Notes: generated by a model from the letters alone, not told the origin. 64,000 nucleotides of DNA from Marilutibacter spongiae (GCF_014145325.1 NZ_JACHTF010000018.1:28747-92746); one strand, 5' to 3'. Counted from the stretch's first letter, positions 38,123-50,801 are shown. A program made the numbers and translations.

Positions 38123-39623
38123 ACTCCAGCGCGCGGTCCATGCGCCGGTAGCCGATCGCCTCGCTGAGGTGGGGCGTTTCGATCCCGTCGCTGCCTGCCA
38201 GGTCCGCGATGGTGCGGGCCACGCGCACGATGCGCTGCATGGAACGCGCCGACAGCCGCAGGGCCTCGACCGCGCGCTCGAGCAGGTCCTGGTCGGCCGT
38301 GGCGAGGCGGCAGCTCGCGGCCAGGCGGGACGGATCGAGCATGGCGTTGGGCCGCCCCGCGCGCGCCAGCGCCCGTTCCCGTGCCGCCACCACGCGCGTG
38401 CGCACCGTCGCGGAGGACTCGCCGGCGGGGGCATCGGCGCGCAGCGCCGCAGGCGGCAGCCGCGGGACCTCCACGTGCAGGTCGATCCGGTCCAGCAGGG
38501 GTCCGGAGACCTTGGCCCGGTACCGGCGGACCGCATCGGGGCTGCAGCGGCAGCGTCCGCTCGCGTCGCCGGCCCAGCCGCAGGGGCAGGGGTTCATCGC
38601 CGCGATCAGCTGGAAGTTGGCCGGGAACTCCGAGCTGCGCGCGGCGCGGGCGATCGTCACCACCCCCGACTCCAGGGGTTCGCGCAGCACCTCCAGCGCC
38701 TGTCGGCTCCACTCGGGGAATTCATCGAGGAACAGCACGCCGTTGTGGGCCAGCGACACTTCGCCCGGACGGGGCTCGGCGCCGCCGCCCACCAGGGCGA
38801 CCGCGCTGGCGGTGTGGTGGGGCGCGCGATAGGGGCGCTGGCGCCAGCGGGCCGGGTCCAGGCCGCGTCCGCTCACCGAGGCCACCGCGGCGGCCTCCAG
38901 GGCCTCCGGTTCCGTGGCTTCCGGCAGGATCCCGGGCAGGCGCGAGGCGAGCAGCGTCTTGCCGCAGCCGGGTGGGCCGACCAGGAGCAGGTGATGGCCC
39001 CCGGCAGCGGCGACTTCCAGCGCGCGGCGCGCGTGCGGCTGGCCGCGCACGTCGGCCAGGTCGGGACCGGCGCAGGCCTCCACCGCGGCGGCTTCGGCGC
39101 GTGGCAGGGCCTTGCGTCCCTGCAGCAGCGCGCAGGCCTCCAGCAGGGTACGGGCCACGCGGACCTCGCCACGACTGCACAGCGCCGCTTCGGCGCCATT
39201 GCCCGGCGGCACCACCAGGATGCGGCCGGCATCGGCCGCGGCGAGCGCGGCCGGCAGCACCCCGTCCACCGCGCGCAGCTCGCCGGTCAGGCCGAGCTCG
39301 CCGAGGAATTCATGGCCGTCGAGCGCGTCCAGCGGGACCTGGCCGCTGGCGGCGAGGATGCCAAGGGCGATCGGCAGGTCGAAGCGGCCGCCGTCCTTGG
39401 GCAGGTCCGCAGGGGCCAGGTTGACGGTGATGCGGCGCGCGGGGAATTCGAACTGCGCGCACTGGATGGCGGCGCGCACGCGATCCTTGGCTTCGCGCAC
39501 GGCGGCCTCGGGCAGGCCGACGATCGACATGGCGGGCAGGCCACCGGCCAGGTGCACTTCCACCCGGACCGCGGGCGCACGCACCCCCGACCGCGCACGT
39601 CCGTGCACGAGGGCGAGGTTCAT
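38121..39623 (-). CDS. comM: ComM/YifB-family AAA ATPase
   Basis: The 500-residue protein has an N-terminal Lon-protease-like domain (about 1-165). An AAA core follows, with Walker A VGPPGCGKTLL (215-225), Walker B GVLFLDEFPEWS, and the typical NPCPCG...CRCSP cysteine cluster in the Mg-chelatase-like part. ComM is a hexameric helicase that extends branch migration during natural transformation in other gammaproteobacteria. It forms a minus-strand pair with ubiK. Confidence 0.93.
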   Translation of the reverse strand: MNLALVHGRARSGVRAPAVRVEVHLAGGLPAMSIVGLPEAAVREAKDRVRAAIQCAQFEFPARRITVNLAPADLPKDGGRFDLPIALGILAASGQVPLDALDGHEFLGELGLTGELRAVDGVLPAALAAADAGRILVVPPGNGAEAALCSRGEVRVARTLLEACALLQGRKALPRAEAAAVEACAGPDLADVRGQPHARRALEVAAAGGHHLLLVGPPGCGKTLLASRLPGILPEATEPEALEAAAVASVSGRGLDPARWRQRPYRAPHHTASAVALVGGGAEPRPGEVSLAHNGVLFLDEFPEWSRQALEVLREPLESGVVTIARAARSSEFPANFQLIAAMNPCPCGWAGDASGRCRCSPDAVRRYRAKVSGPLLDRIDLHVEVPRLPPAALRADAPAGESSATVRTRVVAARERALARAGRPNAMLDPSRLAASCRLATADQDLLERAVEALRLSARSMQRIVRVARTIADLAGSDGIETPHLSEAIGYRRMDRALE

Positions 39624-39638
39624 GTCGGGAGACCCGGG

Positions 39639-39899
39639 TCAGTGGCGCGGCGCGTGGCCCAGCTGGGCTTCCAGCTCGGCGACGGTCTGCTGCAGGGCCT
39701 CGAGTTTCTCCCGGGTGCGCAGCAGGACTTCGCGCTGGACCTCGAACTCCTCGCGGGTGACCAGGTCCAGCCGGGTCAGGCCGCTCTGGAGCACGGTGCG
39801 GAAGTTTTCCTGCAGTTCCTCGCGGCTCTCGCGCAGGCCCGGGGGGACCAGGTTGCTGAGGCGGCGGGCGAGTTCGTCGATGTGGCTCAGGTCGATCAT
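39639..39899 (-). CDS. ubiK: Ubiquinone biosynthesis accessory factor UbiK
   Basis: The 86-residue BMFP-type protein (YqiC family) has an amphipathic N-terminal helix (about 4-25) and a C-terminal coiled coil (TREKLEALQQTVAELEAQL). It interacts with UbiJ in quinone synthesis; ubiJ lies at 17449. GGAGGA before ATG 39899 fixes the start. Confidence 0.9.
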   Translation of the reverse strand: MIDLSHIDELARRLSNLVPPGLRESREELQENFRTVLQSGLTRLDLVTREEFEVQREVLLRTREKLEALQQTVAELEAQLGHAPRH

Positions 39900-40062
39900 C
39901 TTGTTCCTCCGGCGATGCCCCAGCATGACCTGCCGGTCGTGATGGCGCAGTCGGCCTGCGCCGCGATGTCGTGTCGGAAAAGTCCTACACGGAGGGCGGC
40001 GCGGCGGGGGATTCTAGCGCATGCCGGCGGCTGACCGCCCGGCGGGCGAGCGGGTATCCTGA

Positions 40063-40449
<387 letters not shown>

Positions 40450-40527
40450 GGGCACCGGGCCACGTGTCCGGTCGCCATCGCCCAGCCCGTTGATCCTCCT
40501 GGAGCCGGCGCACCCATCGCGACCGGC

Positions 40528-41439
40528 GTGGATCGGCAGGGGGCATGCGTGCGGGTTTTCAGTGAGCTTGAAGAGGTGCAGGCCAAGGCCAGCCTGGACC
40601 GCCGGGCCTTCGTGTTCGGGCACACCCTGGAAGCGCATCCGGCCCTGTCCCTGCGCAATCTGTCGGAGGTGATCCCGGCCCTGCCGCGCGAACAGGTGTT
40701 CCATTCCAGCGGGCGCCTGGACATGGCCGACGACTTCGACAACGCCCACAAGGAGCACAGGCCCGGCCAAGGCCTGGAAGCGGCCCTGGACGACCTGCGC
40801 GGCAGCGATGCCTACATCATGGTGCGCCAGCCCGAGGCCCACCCGTCCTTCCGCCCCGTGTATGACGCGCTGTGTTCGGACGTCGAGGGCATGGCCGCCG
40901 CCGCGGGCATCCGCGCCGACTTCGACGACGCGATGCTGTACCTGTTCATCGCCTCGCCCGACAGCGTCACCCCGTTCCATATCGACCGCTACTCGACCTG
41001 CCTGATGCAGGTGCGCGGGTGCAAGGAGGTCGTGGTCTATCCGCCCTGGGACCCGCGCGTGGTCGCCGACGAGGACGCCGAGCACTACTTCGCGCGCAGC
41101 GGCCGCCGGCCCGAGTGGCGGGAGGGCGCCGCGGCCCTGGGCGAGCGGTTCCAGTTCACCCCCGGACAGGCGCTGCACATCCCCTTCGCCGCCGGCCACC
41201 ACGTCCGCAACGGCAGCGAGGACGTGTCGATCTCGCTGTCGATCATCTTCAGGACGTCCGAGAGCCGGCGGCTGACGCAGGCGCTGCTGTTCAACCACTA
41301 CGCCCGGCGTTATCTGTCCCGCCTGGGCATGAACCCCCGGCGGGTGGCGATGGACGCCGCGGGCGTGGCCGCCAAGTCGGCGCTCTGGCGCGTGGGGCGC
41401 CGCGCAGCGGGCCTGTTGAAGGCCCCGGTCGCGCCGTGA
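40528..41439 (+). CDS. JmjC/cupin-like iron(II) dioxygenase candidate
   Basis: The protein (303 residues from GTG 40528; GTG 40549 has the better ribosome site, AGGGGG) has a double-stranded beta-helix core. PFHIDRYSTCLMQV supplies the HxD pair (about 149-155), and HHVRNGSEDVSISLSI supplies the distal histidine. This is the 2-oxoglutarate/Fe(II) oxygenase arrangement. The substrate is unknown; relatives hydroxylate amino acids in proteins or act on small molecules. It overlaps the next gene by four bases (GTGA), so the pair is coexpressed. Confidence 0.75.
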   Translation: MDRQGACVRVFSELEEVQAKASLDRRAFVFGHTLEAHPALSLRNLSEVIPALPREQVFHSSGRLDMADDFDNAHKEHRPGQGLEAALDDLRGSDAYIMVRQPEAHPSFRPVYDALCSDVEGMAAAAGIRADFDDAMLYLFIASPDSVTPFHIDRYSTCLMQVRGCKEVVVYPPWDPRVVADEDAEHYFARSGRRPEWREGAAALGERFQFTPGQALHIPFAAGHHVRNGSEDVSISLSIIFRTSESRRLTQALLFNHYARRYLSRLGMNPRRVAMDAAGVAAKSALWRVGRRAAGLLKAPVAP

Positions 41440-42575
41440 ACCGGGCCGCGCGCGCGCTGTCGCGCACGGGCTGCACGGTGGCACTGCTCGCCCTGGCCGC
41501 CTGCAACGGTGGCGACGCGCCGGCCCCGGCCGACCCGGGCGCGCCGCCGCGCTTCGCGCTCGCCGTGGTGGGCGACTCCGACAGCCACTCCTACCAGGAC
41601 CGGATCAGTTTTCCCGAGGGCGACCCGGCGCGCGGCGGCGCCTATCGCGCAGTCACCTTCAACTGGTACGAGATCCTCGCCCGCCTGCGCACGGACCAGC
41701 TCGACGTCGGCGAATGGGGCGTGCGCGGCACCCGCGGCCGCATCGCGCGGCTGCTGCGCGCCGTCGGCATCCCCGCCCGCGCGCCGCGCAAGGAGGACTA
41801 CGACTACAACTTCGCCATCTCCGGTGCCGGGTGCGAAGACCTGGTCGAAGGCTACCGACAAGTCCCGTCGTTGCTGGCGATGATGGATGCCGATCCGGTG
41901 CCCTGGCGCCACGGCGCGGTCGTGTTCCGCATCGGGGTGAACAGCTTCGGCACGCAGCGCGCGCTCGAGGCGCTGGGCGCCGATCCCGGCGACGCCCGCG
42001 TCAATGGCGCCATCGACGCCTGCGTGTCGGCCTTGCGCGAGTCGGTCGCCCGGCTGCATGCGCGCCACCCGGACACCCGCGTCGTGCTCGTGGGCATCTT
42101 CGACAACACCCACTGGGCGATGCATTTCGACCACGCCTGGAGCCCGGCGGCGCTGGCCAATGTGGGGCGGGGATTGGATCGCTTCGACGATGCGCTGCGC
42201 GCGATGGCGGACGCCGACGACCGTGTCGCCTTCTTCGACGACCGGGCCTGGTTCCACGCGCACTTCGGCGGTCGCGACGCGCAGGGGCACGGCGCCTACC
42301 GGACGCTCGAGTTCGTCGACGGCACGCGCGTGGAGAACACGCTCGGTGATGCGCCGTTCCACACCACGCTGGCCGACGGCCATGCCGGGACCCTGGTCAG
42401 CGGCCGCTGGGCGGGGTCTCTGCTGGACTTCATCGGCCGCCAGTGGGGCCTGGACTTCCGCCCCATCGGCGACCGCGAGTTGCTGGCCCTGGTGGCCCCG
42501 GCGGGACCCGCCCTCGTCGCCGGGCGCGAGCGCGAGGCTGCAGAGCGCACGGCGACGCCGCCGGGCGCCCATTAG
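41436..42575 (+). CDS. SGNH/GDSL-like lipoprotein
   Basis: The 379-residue protein starts at a GTG inside the stop of the JmjC-like gene. A lipoprotein signal is seen with lipobox LAAC (Cys23). The mature part opens with VVGDSDSHSYQDR, a GDS-type block I, and has NSFG (block III-like) and ADGHAG with His316 as the likely catalytic histidine. SGNH enzymes are esterases or deacetylases of lipids and glycans. I expect outer-membrane or periplasmic attachment. The substrate is unknown. It converges on speE with seven bases between. Confidence 0.8.
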   Translation: MNRAARALSRTGCTVALLALAACNGGDAPAPADPGAPPRFALAVVGDSDSHSYQDRISFPEGDPARGGAYRAVTFNWYEILARLRTDQLDVGEWGVRGTRGRIARLLRAVGIPARAPRKEDYDYNFAISGAGCEDLVEGYRQVPSLLAMMDADPVPWRHGAVVFRIGVNSFGTQRALEALGADPGDARVNGAIDACVSALRESVARLHARHPDTRVVLVGIFDNTHWAMHFDHAWSPAALANVGRGLDRFDDALRAMADADDRVAFFDDRAWFHAHFGGRDAQGHGAYRTLEFVDGTRVENTLGDAPFHTTLADGHAGTLVSGRWAGSLLDFIGRQWGLDFRPIGDRELLALVAPAGPALVAGREREAAERTATPPGAH

Positions 42576-42582
42576 ACCGGGC

Positions 42583-43434
42583 TCAGCCCGCGAGCGCTTC
42601 GGCCAGGAAGGGCGGCGGTACCAGCGCGGCGGCATGGGCCTCGGCGGTGTAGTACCGGGTGGCGAAGCCGCGCTCGCGCGCCGCGTCCTCGCGGAACGCG
42701 AAGCCGCCGGACTTGCGCGCCAGCGTGCAGCTCCACCAGCCGGTCGGATAGCAGGGCTGCGGGAACGGCAGGGTCGCGAAAGCGTTGAACCCCGCCTTGC
42801 CCATCTCGCCGCGCATCTCGCGGATCAGTTCGACCAGCATCAGCGGCGACTCGGACTGCTGGACGAGGATGCCGTCGTCCTTGAGCGCCCTGAAGCAGCT
42901 TTCGTAGAACGCCTTGTTGAACAGGCCTTCGGCCGGGCCGACCGGGTCGGTCGAGTCGACGATGACGACGTCGACGCTGCCGGCCGGGCAGTTGGCCATG
43001 TAGGCCACGCCATCGTCGAACAGCAGTTCCGCGCGCGCATCGCCGTTGGACTCGCACAGCTCGGGGAACCATTTCTCGGCCATGCGCGTGACCTGCTCGT
43101 CGATGTCGCACTGGGTGGCGCTCTCGACGCCGGGGTGGCGCAGCACCTCGCGCAGGGTGCCGCAGTCGCCGCCGCCGATGATGACGACACGCTTGGGGGC
43201 CGCGTGGGTGAACAGCGCCGGGTGGGACATCATCTCGTGGTAGAGGAAGTTGTCCTTCGTGGTCAGCATCATCGCGCCGTCGATGAGCATCAGGTTGCCC
43301 CAGTCGGTGCTCTCGTAGATCTCGATCTTCTGGAACGGGGACTGCACCTCGTCGAGCTTGCGGGTGATGCGGTAGCCGATCGCCGAGCCGGTCGGGTCGA
43401 AGTTCTCGTAGTGCCAGGTGGTGTTGTCGTTCAT
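42583..43434 (-). CDS. speE: Spermidine synthase
   Basis: The 283-residue aminopropyltransferase has the decarboxylated S-adenosylmethionine site GGGDCGTLRE (87-96) and the catalytic VDSTDPVGPA (159-168). It converts putrescine to spermidine in the cytosol. It is divergent from speA across a 214-bp spacer, which probably holds both promoters. This links arginine to polyamine synthesis; speB and speD are not in the window. Confidence 0.95.
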   Translation of the reverse strand: MNDNTTWHYENFDPTGSAIGYRITRKLDEVQSPFQKIEIYESTDWGNLMLIDGAMMLTTKDNFLYHEMMSHPALFTHAAPKRVVIIGGGDCGTLREVLRHPGVESATQCDIDEQVTRMAEKWFPELCESNGDARAELLFDDGVAYMANCPAGSVDVVIVDSTDPVGPAEGLFNKAFYESCFRALKDDGILVQQSESPLMLVELIREMRGEMGKAGFNAFATLPFPQPCYPTGWWSCTLARKSGGFAFREDAARERGFATRYYTAEAHAAALVPPPFLAEALAG

Positions 43435-43648
43435 TGCCGGTTCGCCCCGCGAAGAGTGCCGAGATCAGGGGACCGCTGCCGCATGGCGCCGGTCCCGGTG
43501 AACGGGGGCGGGCGGACCGGCCCGCGCCCCAAGGCCGCGAATTGTAGCGGACCCCCGCCAACGGCTCGTGACCGCCGGCCCGCGGACACGCGTCCTCACG
43601 GCCGCGGACGGTAGAATGCGCATCCCCTTCGCCGCTGGTGTTTCGCCG

Positions 43649-45574
<1,926 letters not shown>

Positions 45575-45575
45575 C

Positions 45576-45839
45576 ATGGCGGCGGCCCCCCGGCGCTACC
45601 TGGTCATGGCGATACGGCAGCCCGGCTTCGACGCCGGCGTCATCGAGCCCCACCTGGCCTACATCGGCCAGCTGCGCGCTCGTGGCCAGCTGGAGTTGAG
45701 CGGCGGCTTCTCCGACAGCAGCGGCGGCGCCTACGTGCTGCGCGCGGCCGACCTGGCCGAGGCCCGCGCCCTGGCCGATGCCGACCCGCTGCACCTGACC
45801 GGCGCCTCGCGCCTGACCGTTTTCGAATGGAACGCATGA
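45576..45839 (+). CDS. YciI-family protein
   Basis: The 87-residue dimeric alpha/beta-barrel protein has the YciI layout: a beta strand RYLVMAIRQPG, then EPHLAYIGQLRARGQLELSG, and later ADADPLHLTG with the conserved Asp-Pro pair. Members often lie beside enzymes and may act as small lyases or hydrolases. It is tightly packed between speA and the following dehydrogenase. Confidence 0.85.
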   Translation: MAAAPRRYLVMAIRQPGFDAGVIEPHLAYIGQLRARGQLELSGGFSDSSGGAYVLRAADLAEARALADADPLHLTGASRLTVFEWNA

Positions 45840-45842
45840 AGC

Positions 45843-46724
45843 ATGAGCACTGAGTCCCCCGTATTGAAGACCGGTTTCATCGGCCTGGGCGCGATGGGCG
45901 CGCCGATGGCCCGCCACCTGCACGCGGCCGGGCTGTTGGCGGTGGTCGGTAACCGCACCCAGTCCAAGGCCGATGCCCTGGCCGCCGAGCTGGGCGTGCG
46001 CGCCGCGCGCAGCGCGGACAACTTCGCCGACTGCGACGTGGTCGCGATGTGCGTGTCGCTCGATGCCGACGTGCTGGAGAACGCGACGGCCCTGGCCTCG
46101 GTCCTGCGCAAGGGCGCGGTCGTCGTCGACCACTCCACGGTCTCGGTGCAGACCGCGCAACGGGTCGCCGCGTTGCTGGCCGCCGAAGGCATCGGCTTCA
46201 TCGACGCGCCGGTGTCGGGCGGCGTCGAGGGCGCGCGCAACGGCAAGCTGTCGGTGATGGCCGGCGGCGACGCCGACGTGCTCGAGCAGGCACGCCCGGT
46301 CCTGCAGGCCTATGCGGCGCGGCTGGCCCACATGGGCGATACCGGTGCCGGCCAGGCGACCAAGGCGGTCAACCAGGTCCTGGTCGCGGGCATCAACGAG
46401 GCGGTCTGCGAGGGCCTGGCGCTGGGCGAGAAGCTCGGCCTGGATCCCGAGCGCCTGCTGCCGACCCTGATGGCGGGTGCCGCCGGCAACTGGTTCCTCG
46501 ACAAGCGTGGCGAGACCATGCTGCGCGATGCCTTCGCACCGGGCTTCAAGTCGGCGCACATGCTCAAGGACCTTCGCATCGTCCAGGGTATCGCCCGCGG
46601 CGCCGGTATCCGCACCGCGGTCATCGACCAGGCGGTGGCCGACTACAACGAGCTGCTCGAGCGCGGCCATGGCGAAAGCGACACCTCGGCGCTGATCGTG
46701 CTCAAGCGCCAGCCGCAAGGCTGA
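45843..46724 (+). CDS. 3-hydroxyisobutyrate dehydrogenase family oxidoreductase
   Basis: The 293-residue beta-hydroxyacid dehydrogenase has the nucleotide motif GLGAMG (14-19). DAPVSGGVEGA (about 120-130) binds substrate, and a catalytic lysine lies in TKAVNQ (about 174). Substrate choice within the family (3-hydroxyisobutyrate, tartronate semialdehyde, 6-phosphogluconate-like, or short aldehydes) is not decided by what I see. Three genes (speA, yciI-like and this one) probably share a transcript. Confidence 0.88.
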   Translation: MSTESPVLKTGFIGLGAMGAPMARHLHAAGLLAVVGNRTQSKADALAAELGVRAARSADNFADCDVVAMCVSLDADVLENATALASVLRKGAVVVDHSTVSVQTAQRVAALLAAEGIGFIDAPVSGGVEGARNGKLSVMAGGDADVLEQARPVLQAYAARLAHMGDTGAGQATKAVNQVLVAGINEAVCEGLALGEKLGLDPERLLPTLMAGAAGNWFLDKRGETMLRDAFAPGFKSAHMLKDLRIVQGIARGAGIRTAVIDQAVADYNELLERGHGESDTSALIVLKRQPQG

Positions 46725-46745
46725 CCCTGCGAGCCGCGGGGCGTA

Positions 46746-47168
46746 TCAGGCGCCCGGGGCGGACAGCGGCGGGCGCGCAGCGCGCCGCGCCGCCCATTCA
46801 CCCAGCGCCGCGCCCAGCCACGCGGCCAGCATGCTCGCGGCGGTCGCTGCACCGTTGTAACGCAGGATCTCACCGAGGCTGAACGGCTCGGGCACGTGCG
46901 ACAGGGCGGAGGAGAGCTGCACCGACACCGCGCCGCTCAGGGCCACCAGCAGCGCCAGCAGCACCGCGAAGATGCGAAACCCCTGCGTGGCGATCCGGCC
47001 GCCCAGGGCCATGGCCGCCGCCGTGACCAGCAGGCCGGCGAGCGGGATGGGGCCGAAGCCGGCATCGATCGGCACGTCGAGCGGTCGACCGGTCGCGATC
47101 AGCAGCCACTCGAAGCCGAGCATGACCGCAAGCGCGGCAACACTGCCCATCAGGATGCGTTTTTCCAT
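46746..47168 (-). CDS. Hypothetical inner-membrane protein
   Basis: The 140-residue product has about four membrane helices (about 7-27, 40-60, 65-90 and 105-125) and short charged ends. I recognise no family. It stands alone, convergent with the dehydrogenase gene. TTG and other starts are possible; ATG 47168 is simplest. Confidence 0.65.
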   Translation of the reverse strand: MEKRILMGSVAALAVMLGFEWLLIATGRPLDVPIDAGFGPIPLAGLLVTAAAMALGGRIATQGFRIFAVLLALLVALSGAVSVQLSSALSHVPEPFSLGEILRYNGAATAASMLAAWLGAALGEWAARRAARPPLSAPGA

Positions 47169-47345
47169 TGTCCCTCCGTGGCCCGATGGCGGGCGTGCAG
47201 GCCGGCAGGCACCCGGGCGGGGCCGCCGGCGGGCAGTCTAGGCAATCGACGGGGGGCGCGCAGCGATCGCGGTCGGCATTCCGATGGCCGGCCGTAGCGG
47301 AGGGGTGCCCGGTCGGCCGCCAGGGGCCGGCGGCGCCCGGTGTAT

Positions 47346-48128
47346 TTACCGGGCCTTGATCGCGAGCGGCGCCAGGCCGTTGCTTTCCAGCTTCTGCTTG
47401 GCGTCGGCGAGGTCGCCAGCGGTGCCGTATGGACCCATGCGCACGCGGTAGATGGTCTTGCCGTTGATCTGTGCCGACTCGACGCGTGCGCCCAGCCCCA
47501 GCAGCGCGATCTTCGCCTTGAGTTCCTCGGCCTGGCCGGAGGCCTGGAACGCGCCGGCCTGCAGCAGGTAGCGGCTGCCATCGCCGACGCCGGCCGCGGT
47601 GCGCGTGTTGCCGCTGGCGACGACGGTGTCGGCGGCCTTTGGCGCGGGGGCCGGCGCGGCGGGGGCGGCGGCGTCCGGGTCGACCGGTTGCGGCAGCGCA
47701 TCGGGCGTGCGCGCGCTGGCCTGGGCCGTCTGCTGCGCACGCTCGATCGCCGCCTGCCGTTCGGCCTCGGCGCGCTGCGTCGCGGCCAGCTCGGCATCGG
47801 TCATCGGCACTTCCTTGCCGGTGAGCATGTCGTAGAACGCGAACTCGTCGCCCTTCTCGCCGGCCGCCGCGTCGGCCGGGGCCTCCGTCTTCGCCGCCTG
47901 GCTGGCGGGCCGCGGCAGGATCTCGTCGTCGGCACTCGTGACCGGTGCCGGCTGCGCGTCGGGGTTGGGCTGCGGGCGGAAGAAGCCATCGCTGCCGGAC
48001 TTGAGGTATTTCGGCGCCACCAGCACGACGATCAGCGTCAGCAGGATGCCGAGCACCATCCATGCCCAGCCGGGAAGGCCGTTGCCCTGGTTGCGCTTGG
48101 CCTGGGTCTTGTTGCGTCGTGCTGCCAC
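47346..48128 (-). CDS. SPOR-domain cell division protein (FtsN-like)
   Basis: The 260-residue protein has a basic cytosolic start (VAARRNKTQAKRNQ), one membrane helix (about 21-38), an Ala/Pro/Gln-rich periplasmic linker, and a C-terminal SPOR domain (about 185-258; YLLQAGAFQASGQAEELKAK). SPOR domains bind denuded septal peptidoglycan. FtsN-like proteins activate septal cell-wall synthesis. The GTG at 48128 is selected because GAGGA lies eight bases upstream. It follows argS on the same strand, the order I recall for Xanthomonadaceae. Confidence 0.88.
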   Translation of the reverse strand: MAARRNKTQAKRNQGNGLPGWAWMVLGILLTLIVVLVAPKYLKSGSDGFFRPQPNPDAQPAPVTSADDEILPRPASQAAKTEAPADAAAGEKGDEFAFYDMLTGKEVPMTDAELAATQRAEAERQAAIERAQQTAQASARTPDALPQPVDPDAAAPAAPAPAPKAADTVVASGNTRTAAGVGDGSRYLLQAGAFQASGQAEELKAKIALLGLGARVESAQINGKTIYRVRMGPYGTAGDLADAKQKLESNGLAPLAIKAR

Positions 48129-48247
48129 CTGCGGCGGTCCTCGTTGGTTGCGTGGGTCGCCTCGGGCGCGCCGAGGCGGGAAAACGTGATGCGGTACCGC
48201 TCCAGTGTAAGTCAATCGCCCCGCGGACGAAGGCCCGGCACGGGCGC

Positions 48248-49936
48248 CTACATGACCTCGGGGGCGCCCACGCCGAGCAGTCCCAGGCCATTGGCCAGCA
48301 CTTGCCGGGTCGCCATCGCCAGCACCAGGCGCGCGTCGCGCGTGGCGTCGTCGTCGACCAGGAACTGGTGGTCGTTGTAGTAGCTCTGGAAGGTCTGGGC
48401 CAGCTCCAGCAGGTAGCCGGCCACCTGGTGCGGCTCCAGGTCGCGCCCGGCGCTTTCCACCACGTCCGGGTAGCGCTGCAGGTCCGTCACCAGGGCATGG
48501 GTGGCGGTATCGTCCAGCGCCAGCGGCTGGGCCAGGCCACGCTCGCGGTCGAACGACAGGCCACGCTCGGCCAGCTGCCGCAGCAGGCCGCACATGCGGG
48601 CATGGCTGACCTGGACGTAGTAGACCGGGTTGTCGAGCGACTGGCTGCGCGCCAGGTCGATGTCGAAGGTCAGCTGCGAGTCGGGCTTGCGCGCGATCAG
48701 GAACCAGCGCGTGGCGTCGCGGCCGACCTCGTCCACCAGGTCGCGCAGGGTCACGTAGCTGCCGGCACGCTTGGACAGCTTGACCTCCTCGCCACCGCGC
48801 ATGACGGTGACCATCTGGTGCAGCACGTACTCCGGCCAGCCCAGGGGAATGCCCTTGTCGAGCGCCTGCAGGCCGGCGCGCACGCGCGCAAGCGAGCCAT
48901 GGTGGTCGGCGCCCAGTTCGGTGATCGCGCGCTCGTAGCCGCGCTGCCATTTGCTCAGGTGATAGGCGACGTCCGGCACGAAATAGGTATAGGTGCCGTC
49001 GGACTTGCGCATGACGCGGTCCTTGTCGTCGCCAAAGCCGGTCGAGCGCAGCCACAGCGCGCCGCCCTCTTCGTAGGTGTGGCCACCGGCGACCAGCTCG
49101 CGCACGGTCTCCTCGACCTTGCCGTCGGTGTACAGCGACGACTCCAGGAAGTACACGTCGAAGCCGACGCCGTAGGCTTCCAGGTCGAGGTTCTGCTCGC
49201 GGCGCAGGTAGGCGACGGCGAAGTGGCGGATCGCATCGAGGTCGTCCGGATCGCCCGTGCCGGTGACGACATGGCCCTCGACCTCGACGCTGTCGCCGCG
49301 CAGGTAGGCGGCGGCGACGTCCTTGATGTAGTCGCCACGATAGCCGTCCTCAGGCCAGCCGGCGTCGTCCGGGCCCTTGCCCTGCGCACGCGCCTGCACC
49401 GAGATCGCCAGGTTGTTGATCTGGGCGCCGGCGTCGTTGTAGTAGAACTCGCGCTTCACGTCCCAGCCGTTGGCGGCCAGCACCCGCGCGACGCAGTCGC
49501 CGATCACCGCCGCGCGGCCGTGTCCGACGTGCAGCGGCCCGGTCGGGTTGGCCGACACGTACTCGACGCCGGCCACGTGCCCCTTGCCGCCGTCGTTGCG
49601 GCCGTAGGACTCGCCGCGGGTGAAGACCTCGCCCAGGCCACGGCGCCAGGCGGTCTCGGCGACGCGGAAATTGATGAAACCCGGGCCGGCGACCTCCACG
49701 CTGGCGATGTCGTCGTTGGCCGGCAGGGCGTCCACCAGTGCCTGCGCGATCGCGCGCGGGTTGGAGCGGGACGGCTTCGCCAGCAGCATGGCCGCGTTCG
49801 TCGAGAAATCGCCCTGGGCGCGGTTCTTCGGCCGCTCGATGACGAACTCGGGGGTCTCGAGGTCGGCGGGCAGGGTGCCGGCGGCGCGCAGGGCATCGAT
49901 GGCCTGCAGCACCAGGTCGCGGAGGGCGGTTTTCAC
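48248..49936 (-). CDS. argS: Arginyl-tRNA synthetase
   Basis: The 562-residue class Ia synthetase has the HIGH-type signature PLHVGHG (134-140), the N-terminal Add-1 domain (1-110) and the all-helical C-terminal anticodon-binding domain. KLSKRAG is the KMSKS counterpart. The GTG start at 49936 gives the length I recall for Xanthomonas ArgS (562); an ATG at 49969 would add 11 residues. Confidence 0.96.
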   Translation of the reverse strand: MKTALRDLVLQAIDALRAAGTLPADLETPEFVIERPKNRAQGDFSTNAAMLLAKPSRSNPRAIAQALVDALPANDDIASVEVAGPGFINFRVAETAWRRGLGEVFTRGESYGRNDGGKGHVAGVEYVSANPTGPLHVGHGRAAVIGDCVARVLAANGWDVKREFYYNDAGAQINNLAISVQARAQGKGPDDAGWPEDGYRGDYIKDVAAAYLRGDSVEVEGHVVTGTGDPDDLDAIRHFAVAYLRREQNLDLEAYGVGFDVYFLESSLYTDGKVEETVRELVAGGHTYEEGGALWLRSTGFGDDKDRVMRKSDGTYTYFVPDVAYHLSKWQRGYERAITELGADHHGSLARVRAGLQALDKGIPLGWPEYVLHQMVTVMRGGEEVKLSKRAGSYVTLRDLVDEVGRDATRWFLIARKPDSQLTFDIDLARSQSLDNPVYYVQVSHARMCGLLRQLAERGLSFDRERGLAQPLALDDTATHALVTDLQRYPDVVESAGRDLEPHQVAGYLLELAQTFQSYYNDHQFLVDDDATRDARLVLAMATRQVLANGLGLLGVGAPEVM

Positions 49937-50027
49937 GGGCGGTTCCGGAGATGTTGCGGAACCGTCCATTGTACGCGAGCGCGTGCCGGGGGGGCCGTGC
50001 GACGTGAATGGCGGGCGACCGGCGGCG

Positions 50028-50801
50028 TCACACCCAGCCGCGCGCGGCCAGCGACACCGGCGGTCCATCGGCGATGACGAAGTGGTCGAGCAGGCGCAGG
50101 TCGACCAGCGCCAGTGCCTGCTTGAGGCGGGCGGTCACCGCGCGGTCCGCGGCGCTGGGCTCGCGATTGCCGCTGGGATGGTTGTGGCCCACGATCACTG
50201 CCGCCGCGTTGTGGGCCAGCGCCCTGCGCACCACCTCGCGCGGATGCACTTCCGCGCCGTCGATGGTGCCGGTGAACATCTCCTCGAAGGCCAGGGCGCG
50301 ATGGCGGGTGTCGAGGAACAGCGCGGCGAACACCTCCCGCGGCCGCCCACGCAGGCGCTGCGCGAAGTAGCGTCCGGCGGCGAACGGGTCGCCCATGGCC
50401 TCGCCCCGCTCGAGCTCCGCCGACAGGTGGCGGTGGCCCAACTCCAGCGCGGCGGCGAGGGCGCAGGCCCGTGCCGGGCCCAGGCCCGGCAGCTTCGCCA
50501 GGCCCGCGGCACCGCGGTCGAGCAGCGCCCGCAGGGGGCCGTGGCTTGCGAGCAGCTGCCGCGCCGTGCTCACCGCGTCCTGGCCGCGCAGTCCCGAGCC
50601 CAGGAAGATCGCCAGCAATTCGGCGTCCGACAGGGTGCCGGGGCCGCGTGCGAGCAGCTTCTCGCGCGGGCGCTCGGCGGCCGGCCAGTCGCGCAGGCGC
50701 AGGACCGGTCCCCTTGGGACGTTGGACGGGGCGGGCGCGTCGGCCAGGGCCGGGGGCGCGAAGGGGTCGTGGGTGTGGTCGGGGGGCATGCACGGGCCCA
50801 T
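50028..50801 (-). CDS. radC: RadC-family JAB-domain protein
   Basis: The 257-residue protein has an N-terminal helix-hairpin-helix part ([19 protein letters not shown]) and a JAB metalloprotease-like domain with [14 protein letters not shown], giving the HxHx(7)SxxD zinc motif. RadC was named for repair, but a direct repair role is doubtful; the fold suggests a DNA-linked peptidase or nuclease. It is divergent from coaC. The first few residues are uncertain (ATGs at 50801 and 50789). Confidence 0.9.
   Translation of the reverse strand: MGPCMPPDHTHDPFAPPALADAPAPSNVPRGPVLRLRDWPAAERPREKLLARGPGTLSDAELLAIFLGSGLRGQDAVSTARQLLASHGPLRALLDRGAAGLAKLPGLGPARACALAAALELGHRHLSAELERGEAMGDPFAAGRYFAQRLRGRPREVFAALFLDTRHRALAFEEMFTGTIDGAEVHPREVVRRALAHNAAAVIVGHNHPSGNREPSAADRAVTARLKQALALVDLRLLDHFVIADGPPVSLAARGWV

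Noticed and set aside
42583..43434. speE as part of the PspA/DUF2170 system, because spermidine synthase genes have been noted near YjfI-type genes
   Set aside because: It is 30 kb from that operon and paired divergently with speA, so ordinary polyamine synthesis explains it.
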